From positions 1-50,729 of the forward strand of contig CAJTVY010000024.1 in NCBI GenBank assembly GCA_910579925.1: a DNA stretch of 50,729 nucleotides, in the 5' to 3' direction. The position numbers were made by a program, and so were the translations under genes. Shown here piece after piece: positions 38,287 to 47,543 of the stretch (within the stretch, counting starts at the first letter, position 1; the number at the start of each line of letters is the position of its first letter). Source of the stretch: an uncultured Dorea sp. GTDB lineage: Bacteria > Bacillota > Clostridia > Lachnospirales > Lachnospiraceae. Under the pieces are notes generated by a model. It did no database searches. It saw only the letters and a list, made by a program, of their open reading frames with translations, and had not been told where the DNA came from.

Positions 38287-40719
38287 ATGAGTGAGACAAT
38301 GAAATGGACAAGAGCAAGATTTCAGCCGAATCTTCCGCTGGGGGAGAACCGGACGAAAGTGACGGAATCGGAGGAGCATCTGGCGCTGGCACGCAGGGCC
38401 GGAAGGGAGGGGATCGTCCTTCTGAAGAACGATAACCATATGCTTCCGGTTAAGAAGGGAACCCGTCTTGCATTATTCGGAAAAGGCGTGTTTGACTACG
38501 TGAAAGGCGGCGGCGGAAGCGGGGATGTGACGGTTTCCCATGTACGCAATCTCTATGACGGACTGACGAAGCGGGAAGATGGAGCCGCTGTTTTTGAGCC
38601 GCTGGTGAATTTCTATCGGGACAATGTGGAACAACAGTATAGGGACGGCATTATTCCGGGGATGGCAGAAGAGCCGGAAGTTCCGGCAGAACTTTTAGAG
38701 GAAGCCAGGCAGAATACAGATATGGCAATTATTGTGGTCAGTCGTTTCTCTGGTGAAGGATGGGACAGGCAGAGCGTGGAATATGGAAGCCTGGTTCCAA
38801 GCGAGGGGAAACAGGCGGAACAGAGCAGGCGTATCTTTGAAAACGGCGATTATAATCTGACACTTCGCGAAAAGAAGATGATCGACACGGTCTGTGCCAG
38901 CTTTAAGCAGGTTGCCGTTGTGTTAAATGTAGGGGGCATAGTGGATACAGAATGGTTTGCGAAGGAGGAGAAGATCTCTTCGGTGGTCCTGGCATGGCAG
39001 GGAGGAATGGAAGGCGGTCTTGCGGCGGCAGATATCCTGCTTGGCGTAGAAAGTCCGTCCGGGAAGCTGCCAGATACTTTTGCAGTCAGTCTTGAGGATT
39101 ATCCCTCTACGGCTGATTTCCATGAATCCCAGGATTATGTGGACTATACTGAGGATATCTATGTGGGTTACCGGTATTTTGAGACGATGGAAAACAAAGC
39201 TGAAAGGGTGAATTATCCCTTTGGATTCGGGCTGTCTTACACTACGTTCCAAATCGAGGTTCTCTGGGCAGGAGAGAAGGACGGCCAGATTGCGATAGGC
39301 GTACAGGTAAAAAATACAGGAAATTATGCCGGGAAGGAAGTCGTTCAGGTATATTACGGCGCGCCGCAGGGACTTCTGGGGAAACCTGCGTTTGCGCTGG
39401 CGGCCTATCAGAAGACGGAGGAATTAAAGCCTGGGCAGCCACAGGTATTAACGATTGCATTTCCAGTGGAATCCATGGCAAGCTATGATGATCTGGGAAA
39501 AGTGGCTGAGGCTGCATATGTTCTGGAAAAAGGCAGTTATCACTTCTATGTAGGAAATTCTGTGCGGGATGCCAAAGAGACAGATTATACATATACTCTT
39601 TGTGAAGATCAGGTGACACGGCAGTTATCACACCAGGCGGCTCCTTCGCAGCTGGCAAAACGTATGGTTTCGGATGGATCAATGGAGAGACTGCCTCTGA
39701 CACAGCCCAATGACTTTATGGAAAACGGGCTCGGTTGGAGCGCTGACGAGACGGAAGGCGTGGCGCCGATGGTGCGGGAAGTTCCAAGGCATCTGTTGTT
39801 CGGGCTGGATGAGAAAATCAAGAGAGAAAAGCGTAAGATTCTTCTTTCTGATGTTGCGGCTGGGAATTCTGATCTTGAAGCATTTATGGAACAGTTATCT
39901 GACAGTGATCTGGCAGAACTTCTAGGGGGCCAGCCCAATACGGGAGTAGCCAATACCTTTGGATTCGGGAATCTTCCAGAATACGGGGTGCCGAACGTCA
40001 TGACGGCAGACGGACCCGCGGGACTTCGGATCGATCCAAAGTGCGGGATCTGTACGACGGCCTGGCCGTGCTCTACCATGCTTGCCTCAACCTGGAATCC
40101 ACAGCTTGTAAGAGAAGTAGGCGCTGCGGCAGCCAGGGAGGTCAAAGAGAATAATATTGCAGTCTGGCTTGCGCCTGCGATGAATATTCACAGAAGTCCG
40201 CTTTGCGGAAGAAATTTTGAATATTATTCGGAAGACCCTGTACTGACAGGAACTATTGCTTCTGCTATGGTGGACGGAATCCAGTCTCAGAATATCGGAG
40301 CTACCGTTAAACATTTTGCCTGCAATAACAAAGAGACAAACCGGAAGAACAGTGATTCCAGGGTTTCCGAGCGTGCGCTTCGGGAGATTTATCTGAAAGG
40401 GTTTGAAATCTGTGTAAAGAATGCGCAGCCATGGGTACTGATGACGTCTTATAACCTGGTCAATGGGTTTCGGGCATCCGAGTGTAAAGACTTGCTGGAT
40501 GGGATTCTCAGGGGCGAGTGGGGCTTTAAGGGAGTTATTACGACAGACTGGTGGACAAAGGGAGAGCATTATAAAGAGATCAAGGCCGGCAATGATATTA
40601 AGATGGGAACGGGATATCCGGAACGTGTGCTTGCGGCGCTTGAGAAAGGGCTGATAACCAGAGAAGAGATGGAGGTCTGTGTGCGCAGAGTGCTGGAGAT
40701 GATATTGAAAGTGGACTAG
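38287..40719 (+). CDS. GH3 beta-glucosidase with reversed domain order
   Basis: This 810-residue GH3 enzyme is reversed. What is normally the C-terminal alpha/beta domain comes first (KNDNHMLPVKKGTRLALFG to about residue 325). A fibronectin III-like domain follows (about 335-425). The TIM-barrel catalytic domain is last (TADGPAGLRID to LEMILKVD). The nucleophile is Asp754 in VITTDWW. This arrangement is known from Ruminococcus albus and Butyrivibrio beta-glucosidases. There is no signal peptide, so it acts on imported beta-glucosides such as cello-oligosaccharides. GGAGGAAA lies before ATG 38287. The gene is alone, with a strong terminator after it. Confidence 0.9.
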   Translation: MSETMKWTRARFQPNLPLGENRTKVTESEEHLALARRAGREGIVLLKNDNHMLPVKKGTRLALFGKGVFDYVKGGGGSGDVTVSHVRNLYDGLTKREDGAAVFEPLVNFYRDNVEQQYRDGIIPGMAEEPEVPAELLEEARQNTDMAIIVVSRFSGEGWDRQSVEYGSLVPSEGKQAEQSRRIFENGDYNLTLREKKMIDTVCASFKQVAVVLNVGGIVDTEWFAKEEKISSVVLAWQGGMEGGLAAADILLGVESPSGKLPDTFAVSLEDYPSTADFHESQDYVDYTEDIYVGYRYFETMENKAERVNYPFGFGLSYTTFQIEVLWAGEKDGQIAIGVQVKNTGNYAGKEVVQVYYGAPQGLLGKPAFALAAYQKTEELKPGQPQVLTIAFPVESMASYDDLGKVAEAAYVLEKGSYHFYVGNSVRDAKETDYTYTLCEDQVTRQLSHQAAPSQLAKRMVSDGSMERLPLTQPNDFMENGLGWSADETEGVAPMVREVPRHLLFGLDEKIKREKRKILLSDVAAGNSDLEAFMEQLSDSDLAELLGGQPNTGVANTFGFGNLPEYGVPNVMTADGPAGLRIDPKCGICTTAWPCSTMLASTWNPQLVREVGAAAAREVKENNIAVWLAPAMNIHRSPLCGRNFEYYSEDPVLTGTIASAMVDGIQSQNIGATVKHFACNNKETNRKNSDSRVSERALREIYLKGFEICVKNAQPWVLMTSYNLVNGFRASECKDLLDGILRGEWGFKGVITTDWWTKGEHYKEIKAGNDIKMGTGYPERVLAALEKGLITREEMEVCVRRVLEMILKVD

Positions 40720-40741
40720 TGTACCATCTAGTGTATAAAAG

Positions 40742-40794
40742 AGCTGCCGCTTTATGAGGAGGGGGGATTTCTCTCATAAAGCGGGCGGCTTTTC
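40742..40794. terminator. Terminator between GH3 and the aminotransferase
   Basis: A long stem, AGCTGCCGCTTTATGAG pairing with CTCATAAAGCGGGCGGCT, runs into TTTTC. It lies 22 bp after the GH3 stop between convergent genes and may act in both directions. Confidence 0.75.
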
Positions 40795-40834
40795 ATCCGT
40801 TCTGTCTGATGCTATAAGCAGTTGTTTTTATGCA

Positions 40835-41944
40835 TTAAGCCAGCAGTTCGCCCAGACAGCGCAGAAGCCTGTCATTGTCTTCGGGCATCATCATGCAGAA
40901 CCGTACATATTCTCCGGGGAGTCCTTCAAAGGAAGAGCAGTCGCGGATCATCATTCCCTGGCGGATGGCGTGTTCAAACACGTCAAAAGAGGTCAGCCCC
41001 TCTTTTTTTAGCTTCATCAGAATAAAATTTCCATAGGCAGGATATAGCTTTACATAACGGAAATCTTTCAAGGCGTCCAGGCATTTGCTGCGCTCGGAAA
41101 GAATCAGATCTCTGGTACGTCTGATGTACTCTGTATCCTGCAGCATCAATTCACCGGCATAAGCGCCCAGGCTGTTCAAAGACCAGGGATTCTGATGCTG
41201 TTTCAGACTATTCAGAAATGACTGATTGCCGGTGATTCCATAGCCCAGCCGTAATCCGGGAGCAGCAAAAAACTTGGATACGCCCCGGAGGATCATCAGA
41301 TTATCATAATGCGCAGTCAAAGGTACTGCGGTAATCGCCTCTACAGAAGGCGCGAATTCCACGTAGGTTTCATCAATCATGACAAAGATCTGCTGTGTAT
41401 CACATAACCTGACCAGGGAATCAAGTTCGTTGCGGGTAAGGGCAGAAGAGGTAGGGTTGTTCGGATTGCAGAGAATTAGTAAATCGATATCATCTGAAAG
41501 TGCCTGTTTCAGATCATCCAGATCAATACAAAAGTTTCGTCGTTCATCCAGATAATAATGAGATATCCGGCCGCCTGTGAGTGACAACTCTCTTTCATAT
41601 TCCGAATAAGTAGGGCCGATTACCAGCGCATGTCTGGCATTTCTCTGACTAATCAGCAGGGAAATCAATTCTGTAGAGCCGTTGCCGGTCACCACATAAT
41701 TCCAGTCTGTTCCGCAATAGGAAGCGATGGCCTTGCGCAGTTCCTTATAGTCTCTGTCCGGGTAGCTTGTGATAATATCCAGATGTTCTGTAAGAGCCTG
41801 GCGTACTGAGACGGACAGGCCGAGCGGGTTTACATTGGCTGCGAATTTTACGATGCTTTCTTTGGGAATTCCATAGTATTGTTCCATCTGTTCGATGTCA
41901 CTACCGTGAAACGCCAGACGAGTCTGTGTCTGGTTTTCTGACAT
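40835..41944 (-). CDS. Class I/II aminotransferase-fold enzyme, CobD/HisC-like
   Basis: A 369-residue PLP enzyme. The PLP lysine is Lys224 (GVSKFFAAPGLRLGY), with CNPNNPTS and DETYVEF upstream. The N-terminus (FHGSDIEQMEQYYGIPKESIVKFAANVNPLGLS) is more like threonine-phosphate decarboxylase CobD of cobalamin synthesis than like histidinol-phosphate aminotransferase. No cob or his genes are nearby, so the substrate is open. ATG 41944 follows AGAAGG by 7 bp; an in-frame extension to 42037 has no ribosome site. The unit is divergent from the TlpA-like gene. Confidence 0.85.
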   Translation of the reverse strand: MSENQTQTRLAFHGSDIEQMEQYYGIPKESIVKFAANVNPLGLSVSVRQALTEHLDIITSYPDRDYKELRKAIASYCGTDWNYVVTGNGSTELISLLISQRNARHALVIGPTYSEYERELSLTGGRISHYYLDERRNFCIDLDDLKQALSDDIDLLILCNPNNPTSSALTRNELDSLVRLCDTQQIFVMIDETYVEFAPSVEAITAVPLTAHYDNLMILRGVSKFFAAPGLRLGYGITGNQSFLNSLKQHQNPWSLNSLGAYAGELMLQDTEYIRRTRDLILSERSKCLDALKDFRYVKLYPAYGNFILMKLKKEGLTSFDVFEHAIRQGMMIRDCSSFEGLPGEYVRFCMMMPEDNDRLLRCLGELLA

Positions 41945-42159
41945 GATGTTACCTTCTTTCTTAAATGATGATGGGACGGAGTCTGTTCGTCCGGGAGGAC
42001 ATGTATTCTGGCACATATCCAGAATATACTTTATCATGTTTTTACTTAAGGCTCAATCGGTATATTCCTGTTTCCGAAATTATATGTTAAAATTAAGAAG
42101 AGCCAGATGAAAAAACGATACACAGAGATTGAAAAATATAGAAAAGAGGTTTTATTATT

Positions 42160-42786
42160 ATGAGATTCAGAAAGAAAGTGTTATGCAGCTTACTGGCAGC
42201 CACGATGTGCTGTACGCCGGTTTTAAACGGATGTTCATCCCCGGAAAAGTCTTCTTCTGCAGAGAGTGAGGACAGAACGGAAGAGGAAACCACGTCTTCT
42301 TCTCAGGCGGCCGGTGATTCAGAAGAAGGTAATCTGGGAGAGTTTTCTATGAAGGATATTAACGACGTGACTTATACACAGGAAATGTTTGCGGACTATG
42401 ATCTGACCTTGATAAATGTGTTTGCGACCTGGTGTTCGCCTTGTGTCAGAGAGATTCCGGATCTGAATAAGCTTTACGAGGAGATGAAGGAGCAGGGAGT
42501 TAATGTAGCCGGCATTGTTCTGGATGCTGCAGATGGTTCTGGTAATACTGATTATGATGCGGTAGAGAAAGCGAAGGTTCTGGCAGAAAAGACGGGTGTT
42601 TCTTATCCTTTTCTGATACCGGATGAAGGGTATCTGAACGGACGGCTCGTCGGGATTGCCGCTGTACCGGAGACCTTTTTCGTGGACAAGGACGGAAATA
42701 TCGTTGGAGAGACGATTTCTGGCAGCCGTTCCTTCGAGAGCTGGAAAAGCATTGTAGAAAAAGAGCTGGAAGAGGTAGCGAAATGA
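42160..42786 (+). CDS. TlpA/ResA-like thioredoxin lipoprotein
   Basis: This 208-residue protein has a lipoprotein signal peptide ending VLNGC (Cys25), then a Ser/Glu-rich linker and a thioredoxin-fold domain of the TlpA/ResA type. The redox pair is FATWCSPC (Cys92 and Cys95), and the cis-Pro segment is AAVPETFF. It would reduce or oxidise thiols on the outer side of the membrane. Its stop overlaps the tiny CXXC protein gene (AAATGA), and that overlaps the membrane ferredoxin gene region, so the three are one module. The ribosome site is AAGAGG. Confidence 0.88.
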   Translation: MRFRKKVLCSLLAATMCCTPVLNGCSSPEKSSSAESEDRTEEETTSSSQAAGDSEEGNLGEFSMKDINDVTYTQEMFADYDLTLINVFATWCSPCVREIPDLNKLYEEMKEQGVNVAGIVLDAADGSGNTDYDAVEKAKVLAEKTGVSYPFLIPDEGYLNGRLVGIAAVPETFFVDKDGNIVGETISGSRSFESWKSIVEKELEEVAK

Positions 42787-42932
42787 GCCGTTTTTTACGG
42801 TCTTCCTGGGTTGGAATCTGTCTCTTGGCCGCGGGACTTTTGATGATGGGATTTGGGATTTATCGCGGGGAGATGGCGGTAGTGTTGGAAAAGGCCATAA
42901 ATATCTGTATGGAGTGTATTGGGATTGGATAG
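42783..42932 (+). CDS. CD1871A-type CXXC micro-protein, 49 residues
   Basis: A 49-residue protein starting MSRFLRSSWVGICLLAAG that overlaps the previous stop by 4 bp (ATGA). It has one transmembrane segment (about 10-26) followed by YRGEMAVVLEKAINICMECIGIG, which contains CMEC near the C-terminus. This matches the small clostridial family known as CD1871A CXXC-motif proteins, whose function is unknown. The tail likely faces outside, where it could exchange electrons or disulfides with the TlpA-like protein. It is too short for many gene finders. The downstream gene probably begins 23 bp after this stop. Confidence 0.75.
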   Translation: MSRFLRSSWVGICLLAAGLLMMGFGIYRGEMAVVLEKAINICMECIGIG

Positions 42933-42954
42933 AAGGAAGGAGTTAAAGTGTGGG

Positions 42955-43848
42955 ATGGAGAAGGAAGGCTCTGAGAGGAATGTACCGCCTGGGAAGGGCG
43001 GGGCTGAGTGGAAACGCCATGGAATTCAGTCTTTATGGGCGCTTGTCACGAATAGTTATCTGGCAGGCTTTGTTCAGGGGAAACTATATAGAGGGAAGAT
43101 TAAGAATCTCTGTGTTCCAGGGCTTAACTGCTATTCCTGTCCTTTAGCCATTGGCGCCTGTCCCATCGGGGCTATGCAGGCGGTGATCGGGAACTGGAAT
43201 TTTAAGTTTGCGTTTTATGTGGCGGGATTTCTGATGTTTGTCGGCGCACTGATGGGGCGGTTTGTGTGCGGATGGCTGTGTCCTTTCGGGCTGATCCAGG
43301 ATCTTCTGTATAAGATCCCTTTTCGGAAGAAGATCGGATCCTTTCGGGGAGACAGGCTGCTGCGTAAGTTAAAATATGTGATCCTTGTGGTATTTGTCAT
43401 ACTTATGCCCATGTTTCTGGTGGATATCCTGGGTCAGGGGACGCCTTATTTCTGTAAACTGATCTGCCCGGCTGGAACGCTTGAGGGCGGGCTTGCGCTG
43501 GTAATTATGAATCAGTCCATGCGCAGTGCGCTGGGATGGCTGTATGCCTGGAAGAATGTGCTGCTGGTCGTCACAATTGTGCTTTCTATCCTGTTATACA
43601 GACCGTTTTGTAAGTATATATGTCCCCTTGGCGCTATTTACTCTTTGTTTAATCCGATCTCCGTGTTCCGCTACAGGGTGGATCGGGATCAATGCACGGG
43701 GTGCGGGATTTGCGCAAAGGTCTGTAAGATGCAGGTGAATCCTGTGGAGAATGTGAACAGCCTGGAATGTATTCGATGCAGGCTGTGTGAGAAATCCTGC
43801 CCGGCGCATGCCATTGGAAATCTGACAAAAAGTACGAAGGGGAGATAG
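42955..43848 (+). CDS. NapH/CcoG-like membrane 4Fe-4S ferredoxin
   Basis: A 297-residue membrane protein with about five transmembrane segments and two sorts of cysteine motif. CxxxCP motifs lie next to the helices (VCGWLCP, FCKLICP, FCKYICP), and a C-terminal 2[4Fe-4S] ferredoxin is built from Cys247/250/253/257 and Cys272/275/278/282. Such proteins carry electrons through or along the membrane. With the adjacent thioredoxin lipoprotein and the CXXC micro-protein it may drive extracellular thiol reduction, but this is inference. ATG 42955 is about 13 bp from GGAAGGAG, which is rather long; TTG 42919 is an alternative start, inside the micro-protein gene. Confidence 0.85.
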   Translation: MEKEGSERNVPPGKGGAEWKRHGIQSLWALVTNSYLAGFVQGKLYRGKIKNLCVPGLNCYSCPLAIGACPIGAMQAVIGNWNFKFAFYVAGFLMFVGALMGRFVCGWLCPFGLIQDLLYKIPFRKKIGSFRGDRLLRKLKYVILVVFVILMPMFLVDILGQGTPYFCKLICPAGTLEGGLALVIMNQSMRSALGWLYAWKNVLLVVTIVLSILLYRPFCKYICPLGAIYSLFNPISVFRYRVDRDQCTGCGICAKVCKMQVNPVENVNSLECIRCRLCEKSCPAHAIGNLTKSTKGR

Positions 43849-43852
43849 TTTT

Positions 43853-44728
43853 ATGGAAGACGCTTATGTATTACAGTTATCGAACCGGAAATTTTCTGAA
43901 TTATATCTGTGCTTCTGCGGCTACAGTAAATGTGAGCCGCTGCACAGCTTCGGGCCGGCGGTTCGTCCGGCCTATCTGATTCATTATATTCTGAAGGGGA
44001 AGGGCAGATATTATATTGAGGATACCAGGTACAGTCTTAAGGCAGGCCAGGGATTTTTAATCGAGCCTGATGTGCTGACCTTTTATCAGGCAGATGCGGA
44101 TGATCCGTGGGAATATCTGTGGGTAGGATTTAACGGGACGAATGTCGGTGAATATCTGCGGGACGTGGGGCTTAACAGCGAGCAGCTTATTTTCCGCAAT
44201 GACTATGGATCCGAACTGAAGCATACAGTTGTGGGAATGCTGAAGGATACCACCAGCAGTATCAGCAATCAGTATGCGCGGCAGGGACTTCTCTATTCTT
44301 TTTTTGCAATTCTTTCAAAAAATACTAATATCAGCGCCCCGCAGGAACAGGACGGGGAGAATATTCATATCAGACGTGCGGTAGAGTATGTCCGCAACAA
44401 TTATTTTAATCCCATACGCGTGACAGACATTGCGAAATATGTCTGTGTTGACCGAACCTACCTCTATGAACTGTTCCGCAGATATCTGGATGTTTCTCCA
44501 CAGGAATATCTGACAAACTATCGGCTGACAAGGGCTGCGGAACTTCTGACGCTTACGGAACTTAAACTTGGAGAGATTGCTTTGTCCTGTGGGTATCAGA
44601 ATGCGTACTCTTTTGGAAAAGCGTTCAAGGCGAAGCAGGGAATCACGCCTGCGAAATACCGAGAAAAAAACCGGAGTGAAAGGAAAGAGTACCTGGAAAG
44701 TCATAAGGACACGCTGGAAAAGTTATAG
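43853..44728 (+). CDS. AraC-family regulator, likely controlling alpha-galactosidase
   Basis: This 291-residue protein has an N-terminal cupin-like sugar-sensing region (PAYLIHYILKGKGRYYIED, then PDVLTFYQADADDPWEYLWVGFNG) and two AraC helix-turn-helices at the C-terminus (RVTDIAKYVCVDRTYLYELFRRYL and KLGEIALSCGYQNAYSFGKAFKAK). It is of the MsmR/RafR type that activates galactoside genes. It lies just upstream of a GH36 gene, and is separated from the ferredoxin gene by only 4 bp, so it may be transcribed with it. Its ribosome site is GGGGAGA. Confidence 0.87.
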   Translation: MEDAYVLQLSNRKFSELYLCFCGYSKCEPLHSFGPAVRPAYLIHYILKGKGRYYIEDTRYSLKAGQGFLIEPDVLTFYQADADDPWEYLWVGFNGTNVGEYLRDVGLNSEQLIFRNDYGSELKHTVVGMLKDTTSSISNQYARQGLLYSFFAILSKNTNISAPQEQDGENIHIRRAVEYVRNNYFNPIRVTDIAKYVCVDRTYLYELFRRYLDVSPQEYLTNYRLTRAAELLTLTELKLGEIALSCGYQNAYSFGKAFKAKQGITPAKYREKNRSERKEYLESHKDTLEKL

Positions 44729-44865
44729 CCAACATCTGGATATGTTCACCCTACAAATGGGTATATGCAGCTTTAAAATTCTCTTATACAATCGACACAT
44801 AACGAGATCTGGGGCAGAAGTGTGGGCAAAGCATACATGCGCCGGATTTACAAAGGAGGATTTAT

Positions 44866-47091
44866 ATGAGTATTGTATTTAGTGAGACTACCAGGACGTT
44901 TCATCTTTATAACCAGGAGATCAGCTATATTATGACGGTTCTGCCAAACGGGCACATGGGGCAGCTTTATTTTGGAAAGCGTGTTCATCATAAGGAGGAT
45001 TATTCATATCTGTACGAGACGATGCCACGTCCTATGACGTCCTATGTGTCTGAGGGGGATACAAGCCTTTCCCTGGAGCATGTGAAACAGGAATACGGTG
45101 TATATGGGACAACGGATTATCGCCGTCCCGCAATAGAAATCAAGCAGGAGAACGGAAGCACGATCTGTGATTTCAGATATCAAGGGCACGAAATCATGAA
45201 TGGGAAGCCAGAGCTTCCAGGACTTCCGGCAACTTATACGGAAGATGAAGAAGAGGCCCAGACTCTTTGCCTGACTCTTCAGGATCCGCTTACAGGGGCG
45301 GAACTTATGTTATTCTATACGATTTTTGCCAGAGGCGGGATACTCGCCAGAAGCGCCAGGGTTACGAATAAGGGGACTTGTGAACTTCATCTGACGACGG
45401 CCATGAGCCTGTGTATGGATCTGCCGGACTGTGACTATGAGTGGCTGCAGTTTTCCGGGGCATGGGCAAGGGAACGGCATCTGAAGGTCAGGAGGCTTGA
45501 GCAGGGAATCCAGGCGGTGGACAGCCGCAGGGGAAATTCATCCCATGAGCATAATCCGTTTATTGTGCTGAAACGTCCAGAGGCTGGCGAATTCCAGGGA
45601 GAGGTGATTGGCTTCAGTCTGATTTATAGCGGTAATTTTCTTGCACAGGCAGAAGTGGACACCCATGATACGACGAGGGTGCTGATGGGTATCCATCCGA
45701 TGGGATTCGACTGGATGCTTGAGAAGGGTGAATGTTTCCAGACCCCGGAGGCTGTGATGGTCTATTCCGGGCAGGGGTTAAATGGAATGAGTCAGACGTT
45801 CCACCGGTTATACCAGAAGCGTCTTGCAAGAGGATACTGGAGAGATAAGGCCAGACCGATTTTAAATAACAACTGGGAAGCCACATATTTTGATTTCACA
45901 GAGGAGCGTCTGATAGAGATTGCAGGCAAGGCCAGGGACTGTGGCGTGGAATTATTCGTACTGGACGATGGCTGGTTTGGTGAACGGAACGATGACCATG
46001 CAGGGCTTGGCGACTGGGTTGCGAATCCGCAGCGTCTTCCTCATGGGATTACCGGACTTGCAGAGCAGATCGAGGAACTGGGTATGAAGTTCGGCCTCTG
46101 GTTTGAGCCGGAGATGGTGAACAAGAATTCGGATCTCTACAGGAAGCATCCGGACTGGATTCTTTCTACTCCCGGAAGAAGTGCGTCCCATGGCAGGAAC
46201 CAGTATGTGCTGGACTTTTCAAGGAAAGAGGTTGTAGACTGCATTTATGAGATGATGGCTAAGATTCTCAGTGAGGCAAAAGTATCTTATATTAAATGGG
46301 ATATGAATAGAAGTATAACGGAGTGCTATTCGGCCGCTCTGCCGCCGGAACGGCAGGGAGAAGTGTTTCATCGCTATATTCTGGGCGTGTATGATTTATA
46401 TGACCGGCTGAACAGGAATTTCCCACAGGTGCTTTTTGAATCCTGTGCAAGCGGGGGAGGACGGTTTGATCCGGGCATTCTCTACTATGCGCCCCAGGGT
46501 TGGGCCAGTGACGATTCGGATGCGGCAGAGCGTCTGAAGATACAGTATGGGACGTCCTTCTGTTATCCGATCAGCTGTATCGGAAGCCATGTTTCTGTGA
46601 CGCCGAATCATCAGGTATTCCGCAACACGCCTCTTCATACCCGGGCAAATGTGGCGTATTTTGGAACTTTTGGTTATGAGCTGGATCTGAATAAGCTGAC
46701 AGAAGAAGAGCAGGAGTTAGTGAAAGAACAGATTGTATTCATGAAGGAATACCGCGAGTTGCTGCAGTTTGGTACATTTTACAGGCTGGTCAGCCCGTTT
46801 GAAGGAAATATTACATGCTGGATGGTTGTAAATGAAGAGAAGACGGAAGTGATTGTTGGATGGTATCGTACGCTCTGTCATGTAAATATGCCGTATACGA
46901 GGGTGAGGCTTCATGGTCTGAATCCGGATTTCTGCTATGAGGATCAGAACTCAAAGACGTCCTATTACGGCGATGAGCTGATGAATATCGGGCTGATTAC
47001 GTCTGACGGTATGTCCGGGCAGGTGGAGAGAAATACGGGAGAGTACGGCGATTTTAGCTCTAGGATATATGTTCTGAAAGCGGTTCGGTAA
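44866..47091 (+). CDS. GH36 alpha-galactosidase
   Basis: A 741-residue cytoplasmic alpha-galactosidase. The N-terminal beta-supersandwich carries LPNGHMGQLYFGKR, and the barrel carries VLDDGWFGERNDDHAGLGDW. The nucleophile is Asp479 in YIKWDMNRS and the acid/base is Asp549 in WASDDSDA. These spacings match the Geobacillus AgaA pair (Asp478/Asp548). It removes terminal alpha-galactose from melibiose, raffinose or stachyose. AAAGGAGGATTTAT lies directly before the ATG. The upstream 138 bp, after the AraC gene, probably contains its promoter and the AraC site, but I cannot pin them. No transporter is adjacent. Confidence 0.92.
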   Translation: MSIVFSETTRTFHLYNQEISYIMTVLPNGHMGQLYFGKRVHHKEDYSYLYETMPRPMTSYVSEGDTSLSLEHVKQEYGVYGTTDYRRPAIEIKQENGSTICDFRYQGHEIMNGKPELPGLPATYTEDEEEAQTLCLTLQDPLTGAELMLFYTIFARGGILARSARVTNKGTCELHLTTAMSLCMDLPDCDYEWLQFSGAWARERHLKVRRLEQGIQAVDSRRGNSSHEHNPFIVLKRPEAGEFQGEVIGFSLIYSGNFLAQAEVDTHDTTRVLMGIHPMGFDWMLEKGECFQTPEAVMVYSGQGLNGMSQTFHRLYQKRLARGYWRDKARPILNNNWEATYFDFTEERLIEIAGKARDCGVELFVLDDGWFGERNDDHAGLGDWVANPQRLPHGITGLAEQIEELGMKFGLWFEPEMVNKNSDLYRKHPDWILSTPGRSASHGRNQYVLDFSRKEVVDCIYEMMAKILSEAKVSYIKWDMNRSITECYSAALPPERQGEVFHRYILGVYDLYDRLNRNFPQVLFESCASGGGRFDPGILYYAPQGWASDDSDAAERLKIQYGTSFCYPISCIGSHVSVTPNHQVFRNTPLHTRANVAYFGTFGYELDLNKLTEEEQELVKEQIVFMKEYRELLQFGTFYRLVSPFEGNITCWMVVNEEKTEVIVGWYRTLCHVNMPYTRVRLHGLNPDFCYEDQNSKTSYYGDELMNIGLITSDGMSGQVERNTGEYGDFSSRIYVLKAVR

Positions 47092-47256
47092 GGCCGTATT
47101 TCTGGTTTCAGACGAACGGTATACTTGTCATAGAGAGCCTGTAGAATATACATTCGACATATGAAATAGAAGCCTTGGAATTAATTTCTTGTTCATGTTG
47201 TACATTTCCATTCCTGGAAAATTATGATATTATCATTTCGAAAAGGAGAGGTTGTT

Positions 47257-47487
47257 ATGAGCAAAATAACTGTAGTATTTCAGAATCCAGAGGACATCTT
47301 AGAGTTTGTGCAGAAAGTGGAAAAGTATCCGTATAACATGGATATGAAACGCGGCAAGTATGTAGTCGATGCGAAATCTCTGCTGGGGTTGATGAATCTC
47401 GGTTTCCATAGAGAGATTGAGCTCGAAGTTTACGAAGAGGAATGTGAAGATCTTCGCAAAGACATAGAAGAATTTATTGCTGCGTAA
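47257..47487 (+). CDS. HPr-like protein lacking the active-site histidine
   Basis: A 76-residue HPr-fold protein. The segment that normally contains the GLHARPA motif is replaced by NPEDILEFVQK, so the histidine phosphorylated by PTS enzyme I is absent. The regulatory-serine region is kept (VVDAKSLLGLMNLG, Ser41). This is reminiscent of Crh, an HPr-like co-regulator in bacilli with Gln in place of His. A role in catabolite signalling is therefore possible but not shown. ATG 47257 follows AAAAGGAGAGG by 5-6 bp; an earlier in-frame ATG at 47224 lies upstream of the ribosome site. Confidence 0.8.
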   Translation: MSKITVVFQNPEDILEFVQKVEKYPYNMDMKRGKYVVDAKSLLGLMNLGFHREIELEVYEEECEDLRKDIEEFIAA

Positions 47488-47543
47488 GGAGAGCCGGATA
47501 TGGATCTCCTTTGTATAGCAGATGATGGCTTTGCTGCTATCTG

